64,000 nt of DNA from an uncultured Pseudomonadota bacterium (GTDB lineage Bacteria; Myxococcota_A; UBA796; SXON01). A program made the position numbers and the translations under genes. Below the pieces are notes generated by a model. The model made no database searches, was not told the origin of the DNA, and was given only the letters and a program-made list of their open reading frames with translations. The stretch spans positions 1 through 64,000 of the forward strand of contig CAISIK010000014.1 in the NCBI GenBank assembly GCA_903885375.1. Direction: 5' to 3'. This document shows positions 31,775-40,282 of this stretch, one piece after another. Positions within the stretch are counted from its first letter, which is position 1; every line of letters starts with the position of its first letter.

Positions 31775-32806
31775 CTACAGCGCTACGCGCTTGAGCAGCT
31801 CGGGCCGTTCGAGGCACTCGCCCGCGCCCATGACCACGCAGCGGAGCGGGTCTTCCGCCAGCACCACGGGCAGGCCGGTGGCTTCGCGGAGCACATCGTC
31901 GAGGTGGCGGAGGAGGGCGCCGCCGCCGGCGAGCACGATGCCCTGATCGATGATGTCGGCGCCGAGCTCGGGCGGCGTGCGCTCCAGCGTGCTTCGGACC
32001 GCCTCGACGATCTGCGCGACCGCATCCTGCAGGGCCTCGGCGGTATCCTCGCCGGTGAGCTCGATCTGGCGCGGACTGCCGGAGGAGAGGTCGCGCCCCT
32101 TCACCACGAGGCTCATGCGCTCGGGCGGCGGCGCGGCGCAGCCGATGGTGAGCTTGATCTGTTCGGCGGTACGCTCGCCAATGAGCACGTTGTAGCGGCG
32201 GCGCACGTAGGAGATGATCGCCTCATCCATCGCATCGCCGGCCACGCGGAGCGAGGTGGTGGTGGCGATGCCGCCGATGCTGATGACGGCGACCTCGGTG
32301 GTGCCGCCGCCGATGTCGACGATCATGGAGCCGATGGGCTCGGTCACCGGGAGGCCGGCGCCGATGGCGGCCGCGAGCGGCTCGGGAACGAGCAGCACCT
32401 CGCGCGCGCCGGCAGAGCGCGCGCTCTCCTGCACGGCCCGCTTCTCCACCTCGGTGATGCGGTAGGGGATGCACACTACTACCTTCGGGTGCTTCAGGGT
32501 GCGCCGGCCCACGGCCTGCTCCATGAAGTACCGGAGCATCGCCTCGGTGACCTCGAAGTCGGCGATGACACCATCCTTCAAGGGGCGCACGGCCACGATG
32601 TTTCCGGGGGTGCGGCCCACCATGCGCTTGGCTTCGGCGCCCACGGCGAGCACCCGACCCACCACACCCGTGGGGCCCTTGGTCATCGCCACCACGCTGG
32701 GCTCATCGACGACGAGGCCGCGACCCGTGGCGTACACCAGCGTGTTCGCGGTGCCCAGGTCGATGGCCAGATCGCAGGAGAGGAGACCCAACGCAGATTC
32801 GAGCAA
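31775..32806 (-). CDS. mreB: rod shape-determining protein MreB
   Basis: Bacterial actin that guides lateral peptidoglycan synthesis beneath the inner membrane. 343 residues, normal length. Actin-fold nucleotide motifs are visible: DLAIDLGTANTLVYATGRG (phosphate 1), MIVDIGGGTTEVAVIS (phosphate 2) and GIVLAGGGALLRHLD (adenosine). The start is a TTG at 32806 with GGAG 9 nt upstream; the resulting N-terminus MLESALGLLSCDLAIDLG matches MreB. Unlike the usual mreBCD cluster, the gene is solitary: it converges with lapA downstream and follows a zinc-ribbon protein gene upstream. A GGTTAGATC at about 32829-32837 (minus) could be its -10 region. Confidence 0.96.
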   Translation of the reverse strand: MLESALGLLSCDLAIDLGTANTLVYATGRGLVVDEPSVVAMTKGPTGVVGRVLAVGAEAKRMVGRTPGNIVAVRPLKDGVIADFEVTEAMLRYFMEQAVGRRTLKHPKVVVCIPYRITEVEKRAVQESARSAGAREVLLVPEPLAAAIGAGLPVTEPIGSMIVDIGGGTTEVAVISIGGIATTTSLRVAGDAMDEAIISYVRRRYNVLIGERTAEQIKLTIGCAAPPPERMSLVVKGRDLSSGSPRQIELTGEDTAEALQDAVAQIVEAVRSTLERTPPELGADIIDQGIVLAGGGALLRHLDDVLREATGLPVVLAEDPLRCVVMGAGECLERPELLKRVAL

Positions 32807-32866
32807 GCACGCTCCGAAGGAACGCCGGGATCTAACCGGTCGAAGGGTCTTGCGCCTCGGCGCGGC

Positions 32867-33337
32867 TCAGTTCTCGGCGGCGGCGTCGCGCTCGACGAGC
32901 GGGCGGGCGATGGTTTCCGCGAGGCGATGGGCCTCGATGGTGAGCATGTCGTTGCTCTCGGAGTACAGGTACCGCTTGCTGCCGGTGGTCACGACCCACA
33001 CCTGGTGCGGCTTGCCTTCGCCGTTCTTGAGGTATTCCACGGAGGCGATGTCGCCCCAGGCCACGCGGTCCGCGTCGGTGCGGTCCGGGTACTTGGTGGT
33101 GAAGACGATGCTCTTCGTCTCCCGGTCGATGCTGATGTTCATCACCTTCTGCTGCGCGTAGATGTGCGCAAACACCATCGCCGACACCACGCTGGTGCCG
33201 AGGGCGAGGAAAAGCAGCGTCCAGAGCGGACTCTTCTTCTTCGGCGGGACGTAGTGGAAATCGTGGAAGCAGTGCTTGCACAGATTCGCGATCGCCGGCA
33301 CTTCGGCATTGCAATTCGGGCAGATCTTGGTGGACAC
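32867..33337 (-). CDS. zinc-ribbon single-pass membrane protein
   Basis: Unknown function, 156 residues. A zinc ribbon opens the protein (CPNCNAEVPAIANLCKHC), then a basic stretch, one transmembrane helix (PLWTLLFLALGTSVVSAMVFA) and a C-terminal PH-like or strand-rich domain (SIDRETKSIVFTTKY, RVAWGDIASVEYL, SNDMLTIEAHRLAETI). The GTG at 33337 is chosen because it starts two residues before the ribbon, has GGAG upstream, and is preceded by TAGACG. It lies 60 nt upstream of mreB on the same strand, so the two may be co-transcribed, but no functional link is established. Confidence 0.7.
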   Translation of the reverse strand: MSTKICPNCNAEVPAIANLCKHCFHDFHYVPPKKKSPLWTLLFLALGTSVVSAMVFAHIYAQQKVMNISIDRETKSIVFTTKYPDRTDADRVAWGDIASVEYLKNGEGKPHQVWVVTTGSKRYLYSESNDMLTIEAHRLAETIARPLVERDAAAEN

Positions 33338-33403
33338 CCGGGCTCCGTCTATCCGGCGCTTTGTACGGTAGGGCGCGGGCCGTGTCAAGCGACGGGCGGG
33401 CCA

Positions 33404-33432
33404 TTGACAGGGTTCTTGCCTCGCCGTAGCGG
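33404..33432 (+). promoter_or_regulatory. promoter candidate for sppA
   Basis: A perfect -35 TTGACA (33404-33409) is separated by 17 nt from TAGCGG (33427-33432). The ATG follows 8 nt later, so the message would be leaderless or nearly so. A GGGGTGG between -10 and ATG could also act as a ribosome binding site for a longer transcript. Confidence 0.5.
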
Positions 33433-33440
33433 GGTGGGAC

Positions 33441-35087
33441 ATGCCCCCTGCCTTCCCGCTCTCGCCGCGCCTCCTCGCCCTCCCGCTCTGGGGCGCCTTC
33501 GCCGCGTACCGGGCGCTGTGGCAGTTTGGGGCCCCGCTGCTCGAGGTTCGGGTCGGTCCGCGCCACCCGCTCCCGCCGCCGCACCAGCTGCGGGCCCTGG
33601 TGGATGCGCCGGGCGTGCGAGGCCTCTGGTTGAAGGTGGATCGCCTCGTGCTCGACGGCGGACAGGCCACGCTGCTCGAAACCGTGGAGGCCCTCCAGGC
33701 CATCCGCGGCGCGGGCCGCCTCGTGGTGGCGGAGTTCGAGTTCGTCGCCAACGCCGAGCTCGTGCTGGCCGCGGCTTGCGACCGCGCCTGGCTGCGACCG
33801 ACCGCGCAGGTTTTCTGCGTCGGCCTCGGCACCACCATGCGCTTCTACGGCGATCTCCTGGCGCGGTTCGGCGCGGGATTCGACGTGGAAGCGGTGGGCG
33901 AGTTCAAGTCCTTCGGGGAGACCTTCTCGCGCGGGTTCGCCTCCAGCGCAAACCGGGAGGCGATGTCCGACCTCCTCGCGGGCCTCTCCGAGGAGTGGAT
34001 CGACACGCTGGCCGCGCTCCGGCCGGCGCTCGGAGTCGACGGGGTCCGCGCGGCCATCGCCGATGCGCCGCTCACCGCCGCCGATGCGGTGGCGCGCGGC
34101 TTCTTCGCGGGCGTGGCCTACCCCGACGAGGTGGCCGCCGAGGTGCAGACGCTCGTGGGCTCCGAGCCCCGCACCGTGGGCTTCGCCGGCTGGTACAAGG
34201 CCTGGCTCCGCGCCGACCGGCTGGAGCGGTGGTTGCAGGGGCTCGGCCTCGTGGCCGTGGTGTGGTTGAAGGGAGCCGTGCTCGATGGCGAGGGTTCGCC
34301 GGGCGGCGCTTCCATCGCCGCCACCCCGGTCGTGACGGCGTTGGATGCCCTGCGGGAGGACAAGCGCGTGCGCGCCGTGGTCTTGCGAGTGAGCAGCCCG
34401 GGCGGCAGTGCGCCGGCCAGCGACCTCATCTGGCGAGCGGTGTCGCGCCTCGTGCAGGAAAAGCCGGTCGTGGCCAGCTACGGCGATGTGTCCGCCTCCG
34501 GTGGGGTCTACCTCAGCGCTGGCGCCACGGAGATCGTGTGCCACCCCGCCTCGATCACCGGCAGCATCGGCGTGATCGCCGGCAAGCCGATCCTCCGGCC
34601 GGCGCTGGAGCGGCAGGGCGTGCACAGTGAGGACCTGCTGTACGGCCCCCAGGCCGATCTCTTCGGCGAGACCGCCTTCAGCGACAACAGCCGGCGGCGC
34701 CTCCGCCTCGGCTTGGAGGAGACCTACCGCGGGTTCGTGGAGCGCGTGGCCACGGGCCGCAAGCGCACCTATGCGGAGGTGGAGCCCCTCGCGCGCGGGC
34801 GCGTCTGGGCCGGGCGTCGGGCCCACACCCTCGGGCTCGTCGACCACCTCGGCGGCCTCCAGGTGGCGCTCCAGCGGGCAGGGGCGCTCGCTGGCCTCGC
34901 GGCGGTGCGCACGCGCGACGTGGTTCCCGTCCCCCGCGGCGGCCTCCTCCAGAAGCTCGCACGCCGCTTCATGCTGGTCGCCGTGCCCGAGCTGTCTCTC
35001 CTCCAGCTCCCCGATGCGGCCCGGCTCCTGGCCACCTCGCCGGGCGAGGCGCTGGCGCTGTTTCCGTGGGAGATCGACGTCCGCTGA
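33441..35087 (+). CDS. sppA: signal peptide peptidase SppA, long form
   Basis: Membrane-bound serine protease that degrades remnant signal peptides. At 548 residues it is the long (67-kDa type) form with tandem ClpP-like domains. The Lys general base is Lys156 in GEFKSFGE in the N-terminal domain, and the nucleophile is Ser353 in SASGGVYLSAG in the C-terminal domain, the split dyad known from E. coli SppA. RVSSPGGSAPASDLIWRAV and ITGSIGVIAGKP are further family segments. The N-terminal hydrophobic stretch (LLALPLWGAFAAY) anchors it in the inner membrane. It converges with the lytic transglycosylase gene downstream. Confidence 0.9.
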   Translation: MPPAFPLSPRLLALPLWGAFAAYRALWQFGAPLLEVRVGPRHPLPPPHQLRALVDAPGVRGLWLKVDRLVLDGGQATLLETVEALQAIRGAGRLVVAEFEFVANAELVLAAACDRAWLRPTAQVFCVGLGTTMRFYGDLLARFGAGFDVEAVGEFKSFGETFSRGFASSANREAMSDLLAGLSEEWIDTLAALRPALGVDGVRAAIADAPLTAADAVARGFFAGVAYPDEVAAEVQTLVGSEPRTVGFAGWYKAWLRADRLERWLQGLGLVAVVWLKGAVLDGEGSPGGASIAATPVVTALDALREDKRVRAVVLRVSSPGGSAPASDLIWRAVSRLVQEKPVVASYGDVSASGGVYLSAGATEIVCHPASITGSIGVIAGKPILRPALERQGVHSEDLLYGPQADLFGETAFSDNSRRRLRLGLEETYRGFVERVATGRKRTYAEVEPLARGRVWAGRRAHTLGLVDHLGGLQVALQRAGALAGLAAVRTRDVVPVPRGGLLQKLARRFMLVAVPELSLLQLPDAARLLATSPGEALALFPWEIDVR

Positions 35088-35120
35088 GCCCGCGGCGATC
35101 GCGGCCTTCCGGGCTGGCCT

Positions 35121-37109
35121 TCAGGAGTCGCCGTAGGTGCGCCGATAGGCCTGGAGGTAGCCGAGCACGCGGCGAACGTAACGGCGGGTCTCGGTGAAGC
35201 TGATGTTCTCGGCGAACTCGTCGATCTCGGGCGCGGTCGTGTACGAGGCCAGCCAGCGCTCCACGGCCTCGCCTCCGCCGTTGTAGCCCGCGATCACCAG
35301 CGGCAGGTTCGGCTGGACGGCCGCCCGCTCCCACCGGCGGGACAAGAGGCCGAGCTCGGTCGTGCCGAGGCGCGCGTTCACGCCGGCCCGGTAGAGCTCG
35401 GAGGGCTGGAACCCGGGCATCTGGTCGGCGGCGAGCCGGGAGGCCAGCTCGGGCATGAGCTGCATCAGGCCGCGGGCGCCGGCGGGGGAGGTGACCGAGG
35501 GGTTGAAGTTGCTCTCCGCGCTCATGATCGCGTAGGGCAGGAGCGGGTTCAGGCCGTACTGCTGGGCCACGCTCGTGACCACGCCCGCGTGGGGGCGCAC
35601 GACACACGCTTCGAGCGCGGCGCGGTCCTCCTTCAGCGGGCAGGCCAGCGCGCGGGCGCCGGCGTAGTCCTCGGCGTCCACGAGGAGCCAGGCGAGCGCG
35701 ATGGTGGTGGCGCGGTCGGCCGACTCCGCCGATCGGCCGGACAGGCGAGCGCGCGCCCAGTCGGGCATGCCGGCCTCGATCAGGGCGTGTGCGGCCCCCA
35801 CCTCGGGGTGCGATGCGAGGTAGGCGGCGGAGAGCGTGGGACGCTTCGCCGGGGCGGGCGCCGCGTAGGTCTTGCCGAGGCGCCACGCGGCGAACCAGGC
35901 GTAGCCGCTGTCGGGGTAGAGGCTGAGCACGGCCTCGTAGCCGGCACGGTCCTCCTGGATGCGCGCGCGCCAGTAGCGGGCGGCCACCGCGAGGTCGATC
36001 TGCGGCCAGGCGCCAAGGAGCTTCTCCATCTCCTGGGCGGCTTCGATGTCCTTCCCGAGGCGGTGGAGGTCCCACGCGCGGAACCACCGGGCTTCGGCCG
36101 CGAACTTCCCCTTGGGGCGCGCGGAGAGGTACTGGCCGAGCAGCGTGACGGCCTCGGCGAAGTTGCCAGCGTCGTGCGCCATGTAGCCGGGCTTGAAGGC
36201 GGCCTCGTCGGCCTCGGGGCTCTCGGGGTGGGCGGCCTTCAGCTCGCCGTAGAGCACGGCGGCGCCCGGGTAGTCGCCGGCTCGCGCGGTGGAGAGGGCG
36301 TACTGGAAGAAGGGCTGCGGGGTGGCCCGCGTTTCGTCGGCGACGGCGTAGGCATCGCGGGCGCGGGCGTAGAGCTTGGCCTCGAAGAGGGCATCGGCGA
36401 GGAAGAGCTGCTCGGCCGGCGTGTCGAAAGGCTCGGCAGGGGCGATGGCATCGAGGAGCGGGATCGCCTGGGTGGCCTCGCGCTCGGCGAGGAGGCGCTT
36501 GGCGCGGTCCATGCACAACGCCCGGCCTTCGGGCGTGGCGGCGTCGGGCACCGGCGCGCCGAGCTTCGTGAGGCGGGCTGCTGCCTTCACGGCGAAGGGG
36601 TCGCGCGGGGAGCGTGTCCACACCGCGCGGTAGGCCTCCAACGCGGCCTCGGTGTCGCCGCGGTCCTCTGCGCCGCGGGCGAGCCAGAATCGGGCCTCGG
36701 CGGCCACGGCGGAGCTGCCGAGCAGGGCGCGGAGCCCGTCGCGCGCGTCGAGGCTGCGGCCCGACTCCACGAGCGCGCGGCCCCGCAAGAGCTCGTCTTC
36801 GAGGCCGGGGAGCGCCACGCCTTCGAGCGCCTTCACCGCTTCCGCAGGATTGTCCCGCCCGAGGAGCGCGTTGGCCCGCAGGAGCTGCGCGTAGGGGCGG
36901 AGCTCACGGTCGGTGACGCCCGCGGCCACCTCGCCCGCGCGGCTGTTCTCGCCGAGCACGATGAGGCAGCGGGCCGCGGCGAGCCGCTCCACGTCGCGCT
37001 CGGGGGTGGGCAACGCATCCACCACCGCGCGGCAATCCCCGCTGGCCATCGCCTCCCGCCAGGTGGCCGATTGGGCGGCGTGCACGAGGAGTGAGAGGGC
37101 GAGCAGCAT
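35121..37109 (-). CDS. soluble lytic murein transglycosylase (Slt70-like)
   Basis: Periplasmic enzyme cleaving peptidoglycan between MurNAc and GlcNAc with 1,6-anhydro product formation. The 662 residues comprise a signal peptide (MLLALSLLVHAAQSA), a long alpha-superhelical TPR-like U domain (about 20-500, e.g. ARFWLARGAEDRGDTEAALEAY) and a C-terminal SLT catalytic domain. The catalytic acid is Glu532 in IMSAESNFNP, followed by SPAGARGLMQLMP and IAGYNGGGEAVERW, all SLT signatures. GGAG precedes the ATG. A TAGATT about 20 nt upstream could be its -10. Neighbours are sppA (convergent) and a WD40-like gene (upstream, same strand, 23-nt gap). Confidence 0.93.
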   Translation of the reverse strand: MLLALSLLVHAAQSATWREAMASGDCRAVVDALPTPERDVERLAAARCLIVLGENSRAGEVAAGVTDRELRPYAQLLRANALLGRDNPAEAVKALEGVALPGLEDELLRGRALVESGRSLDARDGLRALLGSSAVAAEARFWLARGAEDRGDTEAALEAYRAVWTRSPRDPFAVKAAARLTKLGAPVPDAATPEGRALCMDRAKRLLAEREATQAIPLLDAIAPAEPFDTPAEQLFLADALFEAKLYARARDAYAVADETRATPQPFFQYALSTARAGDYPGAAVLYGELKAAHPESPEADEAAFKPGYMAHDAGNFAEAVTLLGQYLSARPKGKFAAEARWFRAWDLHRLGKDIEAAQEMEKLLGAWPQIDLAVAARYWRARIQEDRAGYEAVLSLYPDSGYAWFAAWRLGKTYAAPAPAKRPTLSAAYLASHPEVGAAHALIEAGMPDWARARLSGRSAESADRATTIALAWLLVDAEDYAGARALACPLKEDRAALEACVVRPHAGVVTSVAQQYGLNPLLPYAIMSAESNFNPSVTSPAGARGLMQLMPELASRLAADQMPGFQPSELYRAGVNARLGTTELGLLSRRWERAAVQPNLPLVIAGYNGGGEAVERWLASYTTAPEIDEFAENISFTETRRYVRRVLGYLQAYRRTYGDS

Positions 37110-37132
37110 CCGGTCTCCGTTGACGCGTCAAT

Positions 37133-38968
37133 CTACCCGCCCAACACCCCGCCTGCGGACTCGCTTGCATCGAGAATGCCCCGGGGACCGAACGCGACCC
37201 ACTCCCCACCGGGCAGGCTGCGGAGCACGCGCCGCTCGGCGCCGCTCATGTCCAGCTCGAGCAGGCCCGCGCTCCGGGCGGGCTGCAGCACCACGCCGAG
37301 CTCGGCATCCACTTCGGCGTGCCGGTGGCCGCCCACGATCTCTCCGACCACGACCTGCTTCTGCAGGTCGATGAACATGATCGTGGCGCGCTCGCCGTCG
37401 GGAATGCGCACCGCCGCGAACTGGCCGCCGGTGATGCCCCAGATGCGGTCGGGCGCCGCCCCGAACTGCAGCACATCGCGCGCCTCGGCCGCCTGGCCAT
37501 CGCGGGCGCTGCGGGCGAGGTCGTAGTGCATGAGGATGTTCTCGGCATCCACCACGAGGAGGTCGGGGCGCCGGTTCACGAAGGTGAGCAGTCGGATGGG
37601 CGAGTCGGCGGCGGGCCGCGGATCGACCACGGCATCGCGGCCGGTCCCTGGCTCGATGATCTTCACCGCGCCCCGCGGGGTGACCAGCCCGAGCCAGGTG
37701 CCGCCGTGCGAGAGCGCCATGGCGGTGGGCCACGCGAGCTCCCAGGCGCGGTTGCGGCCGAGGTCCCACCAGCGGAGGCCGCCGCGGGGCAGCAGGGTGG
37801 CCACGACGGTGCCGCCCACGGCCGCGCCGAGGCAGCCGCTTGTTTCGGGGCCGGCATCGAACACCGGTGCGCCCGTGGCGGCATCGTACAGCTTCACCGA
37901 CCCCGACTCGGGGGTGACGAGCACGTAACGGCCATCGCGGTCCACATGAACTTCGCGCACGGGCGCGGGCGCCTCGATGCTCCGGCCGCGCCGGTTGCCC
38001 TTCCAGAGCTGCACCCGGTTTCCGTGCGCGGCGAGGCGCACCTCGCCGAAGCCGCCGACCGCCGTGACGGGCCCGGGCGCCGCGATCTCGCCGCCGTGGC
38101 CGAGGCCATCGCTTCCGCCCACGCGGATGCCGCCCTGGCCCCACCAGGCGGCGCCGCTGGGCTCCGGCGCGCCGTGCCGCAGGCTCTCCACCGGCTCGAG
38201 GCCGGGGAGCTTGAACACGTGCACGCTGCGGGTGCTGACGGCGCCGACCTGCTGGCCATCGGGGCGCTGGACCACGCCGAGGATGCCGCTGCCGCCGCGG
38301 GTGGCGAAGCTGGCGACGAGCCGGCCATCGACCACGCGCAGGAGCGCCACGCCGGAGGCGCCGGCGGCCACCACGAGGGTGCCATCGAGCGAGAAGGTGG
38401 CCCGGTCGGCCGGCATCTGCAGCCGGTCCATCGGGAGGCCCTGGTTGGAGATCAGGTCGACCAGCCGCGGCTGGCCCTGGGCATCGAGGCAGAGCACCCG
38501 CTGGCCGTGCGCATCGAAGTCGACCGTGAGGCCGCCGAAGCCCTGCCAGGCCACCTCGCGGCGGCCGTTGGCGATGTCCCAGATGCGCAGGAGCCCATCG
38601 ATCGCGATCGTGGCCACGCGCCCGCCCTCGGGCGAGATCGCCACGCCGCGCATCGCCCGCACCCGCCCGCGCGCGCCCTCCCGGACCTCCTGGAACTCCG
38701 GCTCGCCGTTGTCGGTGCGGTACACGCCGATGGTGCCATCATCATCGCCGATCGCGACCAGGCTGCCCCCGCGGATGAGCCCGAGGGCGCCCGTGACCCC
38801 GGCTCCCGGCTGGAAGATGAGCCCGGGCGCGTTCTCTCCCTGGCGGGTGACCGCGACCACCCCCGCGCTGTCGGCGGTAGCGAGCACGCCGCTCCAGGGG
38901 TCGAACGCCGCAGCCGTGATGGGTGCATCGTGCACATTGGGGCAGAAGCGGTCGACCAGCGAGGACAT
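37133..38968 (-). CDS. cytoplasmic WD40-like beta-propeller protein
   Basis: 611-residue repeat protein without a signal peptide. It is built from WD40-like blades such as TAAAFDPWSGVLATADSAG, GVAISPEGGRVATIAIDGLLRIWD, and VREVHVDRDGRYVLVTPESGSVKLYD, enough for two propellers or one large one. Only a few units keep the terminal W-D. Such proteins are usually scaffolds; no catalytic motif is visible and the partner is unknown. It lies between tatC and slt on the minus strand, starting 12 nt after the tatC stop, so it may belong to a tatB-tatC-WD40-slt transcript. Confidence 0.8.
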   Translation of the reverse strand: MSSLVDRFCPNVHDAPITAAAFDPWSGVLATADSAGVVAVTRQGENAPGLIFQPGAGVTGALGLIRGGSLVAIGDDDGTIGVYRTDNGEPEFQEVREGARGRVRAMRGVAISPEGGRVATIAIDGLLRIWDIANGRREVAWQGFGGLTVDFDAHGQRVLCLDAQGQPRLVDLISNQGLPMDRLQMPADRATFSLDGTLVVAAGASGVALLRVVDGRLVASFATRGGSGILGVVQRPDGQQVGAVSTRSVHVFKLPGLEPVESLRHGAPEPSGAAWWGQGGIRVGGSDGLGHGGEIAAPGPVTAVGGFGEVRLAAHGNRVQLWKGNRRGRSIEAPAPVREVHVDRDGRYVLVTPESGSVKLYDAATGAPVFDAGPETSGCLGAAVGGTVVATLLPRGGLRWWDLGRNRAWELAWPTAMALSHGGTWLGLVTPRGAVKIIEPGTGRDAVVDPRPAADSPIRLLTFVNRRPDLLVVDAENILMHYDLARSARDGQAAEARDVLQFGAAPDRIWGITGGQFAAVRIPDGERATIMFIDLQKQVVVGEIVGGHRHAEVDAELGVVLQPARSAGLLELDMSGAERRVLRSLPGGEWVAFGPRGILDASESAGGVLGG

Positions 38969-38980
38969 GGGGGGCGCGAT

Positions 38981-39739
38981 CTAACCCGCTTGCGCCGGTT
39001 CCCGCTTTTTCGTGGTGGCGAGGCGCGCCACGATGATGCTCGCCCCGTAGAGCAGCACGAGCGGGATGGCCATGAGCATCTGCGAGAGGACGTCGGGCGG
39101 CGTGAGCACGCCGGCAACGATCACGATGCCCACGATGCTGTAGCGGAAGCCGCGCAGCATGTCGATGTGGTCGATGAGGCCCAGGCGCGCGAGGAACCAC
39201 ACCACGATGGGGAGCTGGAAGGAGAGCCCGAAGGCCACGAGCAGCGTGGCCGCGAAGTCGAGGTAGCTCTCGATGGAGAGGACCGCCTTCACGCCCTCGC
39301 TGTTCATCTGCAGGAAGACGGGGAAGCCGTACTTGAACAGGACGAAGTAGCAGAACGCCGCCCCGCCGAGGAAGAGGATGGTGGACGACAAGACCAGCGG
39401 GAGCACCCAGCGCTTCTCGGTTTCGTAGAGACCCGGCGCCACGAACTTCCACGCCTGGAAGAAGATCACCGGGCTGCCGATGAACAGGCTCGCGTACCCG
39501 GCCACGCGCATCTGGACCAGGAAGCCCTCCATCACCACCGTGACGGCGAGCGTGCCCATGCCCGTTTCGGCCAACGCCGCGTTCATGGGGGCCGCCAGCC
39601 AGGCGAAGATGTCGTTGGCGAGGCTGAAGGTGACGAAGAAGGCCACCAGCAGGGTGACGACGCACACGATCAGCCGGCTGCGCAGCTCGCGGAGGTGCTC
39701 GAGGATGGGCATCCGGAAGTCATCGGGGTTGCCGCTCAC
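38981..39739 (-). CDS. tatC: Sec-independent protein translocase TatC
   Basis: Core of the twin-arginine translocase; it binds the RR signal peptide and, with TatB, forms the substrate receptor in the inner membrane. 252 residues with six hydrophobic helices. The N-terminal cytosolic motif ILEHLRELRSRLI and the first periplasmic-loop/P48-like region, plus FVAPGLYETEKR with the conserved Glu, identify it. LTPPDVLSQMLMAIPLVLLYG forms the last pair of helices. The GTG start overlaps the tatB stop by one codon step (GTGA), implying translational coupling. tatA proper is not visible in the window. Confidence 0.96.
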   Translation of the reverse strand: MSGNPDDFRMPILEHLRELRSRLIVCVVTLLVAFFVTFSLANDIFAWLAAPMNAALAETGMGTLAVTVVMEGFLVQMRVAGYASLFIGSPVIFFQAWKFVAPGLYETEKRWVLPLVLSSTILFLGGAAFCYFVLFKYGFPVFLQMNSEGVKAVLSIESYLDFAATLLVAFGLSFQLPIVVWFLARLGLIDHIDMLRGFRYSIVGIVIVAGVLTPPDVLSQMLMAIPLVLLYGASIIVARLATTKKREPAQAG

Positions 39740-40173
39740 GACGCATCCTCCGGTTCGGCGGCGGGCTCGGGCGGCGGCTCGGGCGGCGGCTGGGTGCGGG
39801 GCAGGCGACGCGCGGCGCCGCCGGGGAGGGGACGCATCACCGGCGCTTCAGCCGGCGCGCCCTCCTCGGGGGCCATGGGCGCCTCGGCCGGCGCGCCTTC
39901 GGTCTCCGTGGCGCTTGCCGCCTCCCGCTCTGCCTGCCGCGCTTCCTCGGCGGCCTTGCGGCGCGCCTCGAGCTCCTGACGCCGGCGGTCGGCCTCGTGG
40001 CGGGCCACCTCGGCGTTGAAGGCCCGGCGAAGATCGTCGCTCATCCGGCGAAAGCGCCCGTAGTACTTGCCGGCGGTGGACATCAGCTCGGGAATGCGGT
40101 CGGGCCCCACGAAGACGAGGATGACCACGCCGATGATGAGCATCTCGCCGAGGCTGAAGTTGAACAGGGGCAA
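39736..40173 (-). CDS. tatB: Sec-independent protein translocase TatB
   Basis: TatA/B-family protein: one N-terminal membrane helix, an amphipathic helix and a long disordered tail. The TTG at 40173 gives MPLFNFSLGEMLIIGVVILVF, followed by GPDRIPEL, the conserved Gly-Pro-(E/D)-R-hinge, and a basic amphipathic helix (GKYYGRFRRMSDDLRRAF). The Ala/Pro/Glu-rich tail to residue 145 and the position directly upstream of tatC favour TatB over TatA. A GATAGC at 40191-40196 (minus) is a possible -10, 17 nt before the start. Confidence 0.9.
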   Translation of the reverse strand: MPLFNFSLGEMLIIGVVILVFVGPDRIPELMSTAGKYYGRFRRMSDDLRRAFNAEVARHEADRRRQELEARRKAAEEARQAEREAASATETEGAPAEAPMAPEEGAPAEAPVMRPLPGGAARRLPRTQPPPEPPPEPAAEPEDAS

Positions 40174-40190
40174 CCCGAGAACGGCCGGAG

Positions 40191-40196
40191 GCTATC
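40191..40196 (-). promoter_or_regulatory. -10-like box GATAGC upstream of tatB
   Basis: Read on the minus strand, GATAGC ends 17 nt before the TTG start of tatB. The same hexamer recurs before other genes here (lon, 22928, pfaD). No matching -35 was recognised. Confidence 0.3.
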
Positions 40197-40282
40197 AAGA
40201 AACGGGGGAAGGGGCCCTCTCCCCATCCCCCAGTCCCCCACGCCGCCCTCAACCCCCCCTCGACAGGATAAGGAGCCGGCCC

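Noticed and set aside
37319..39979. An 886-codon plus-strand frame opposite the WD40-like and tatC genes
   Set aside because: Composition is that of a GC shadow; tatC and the WD40-like protein on the other strand are clearly real.
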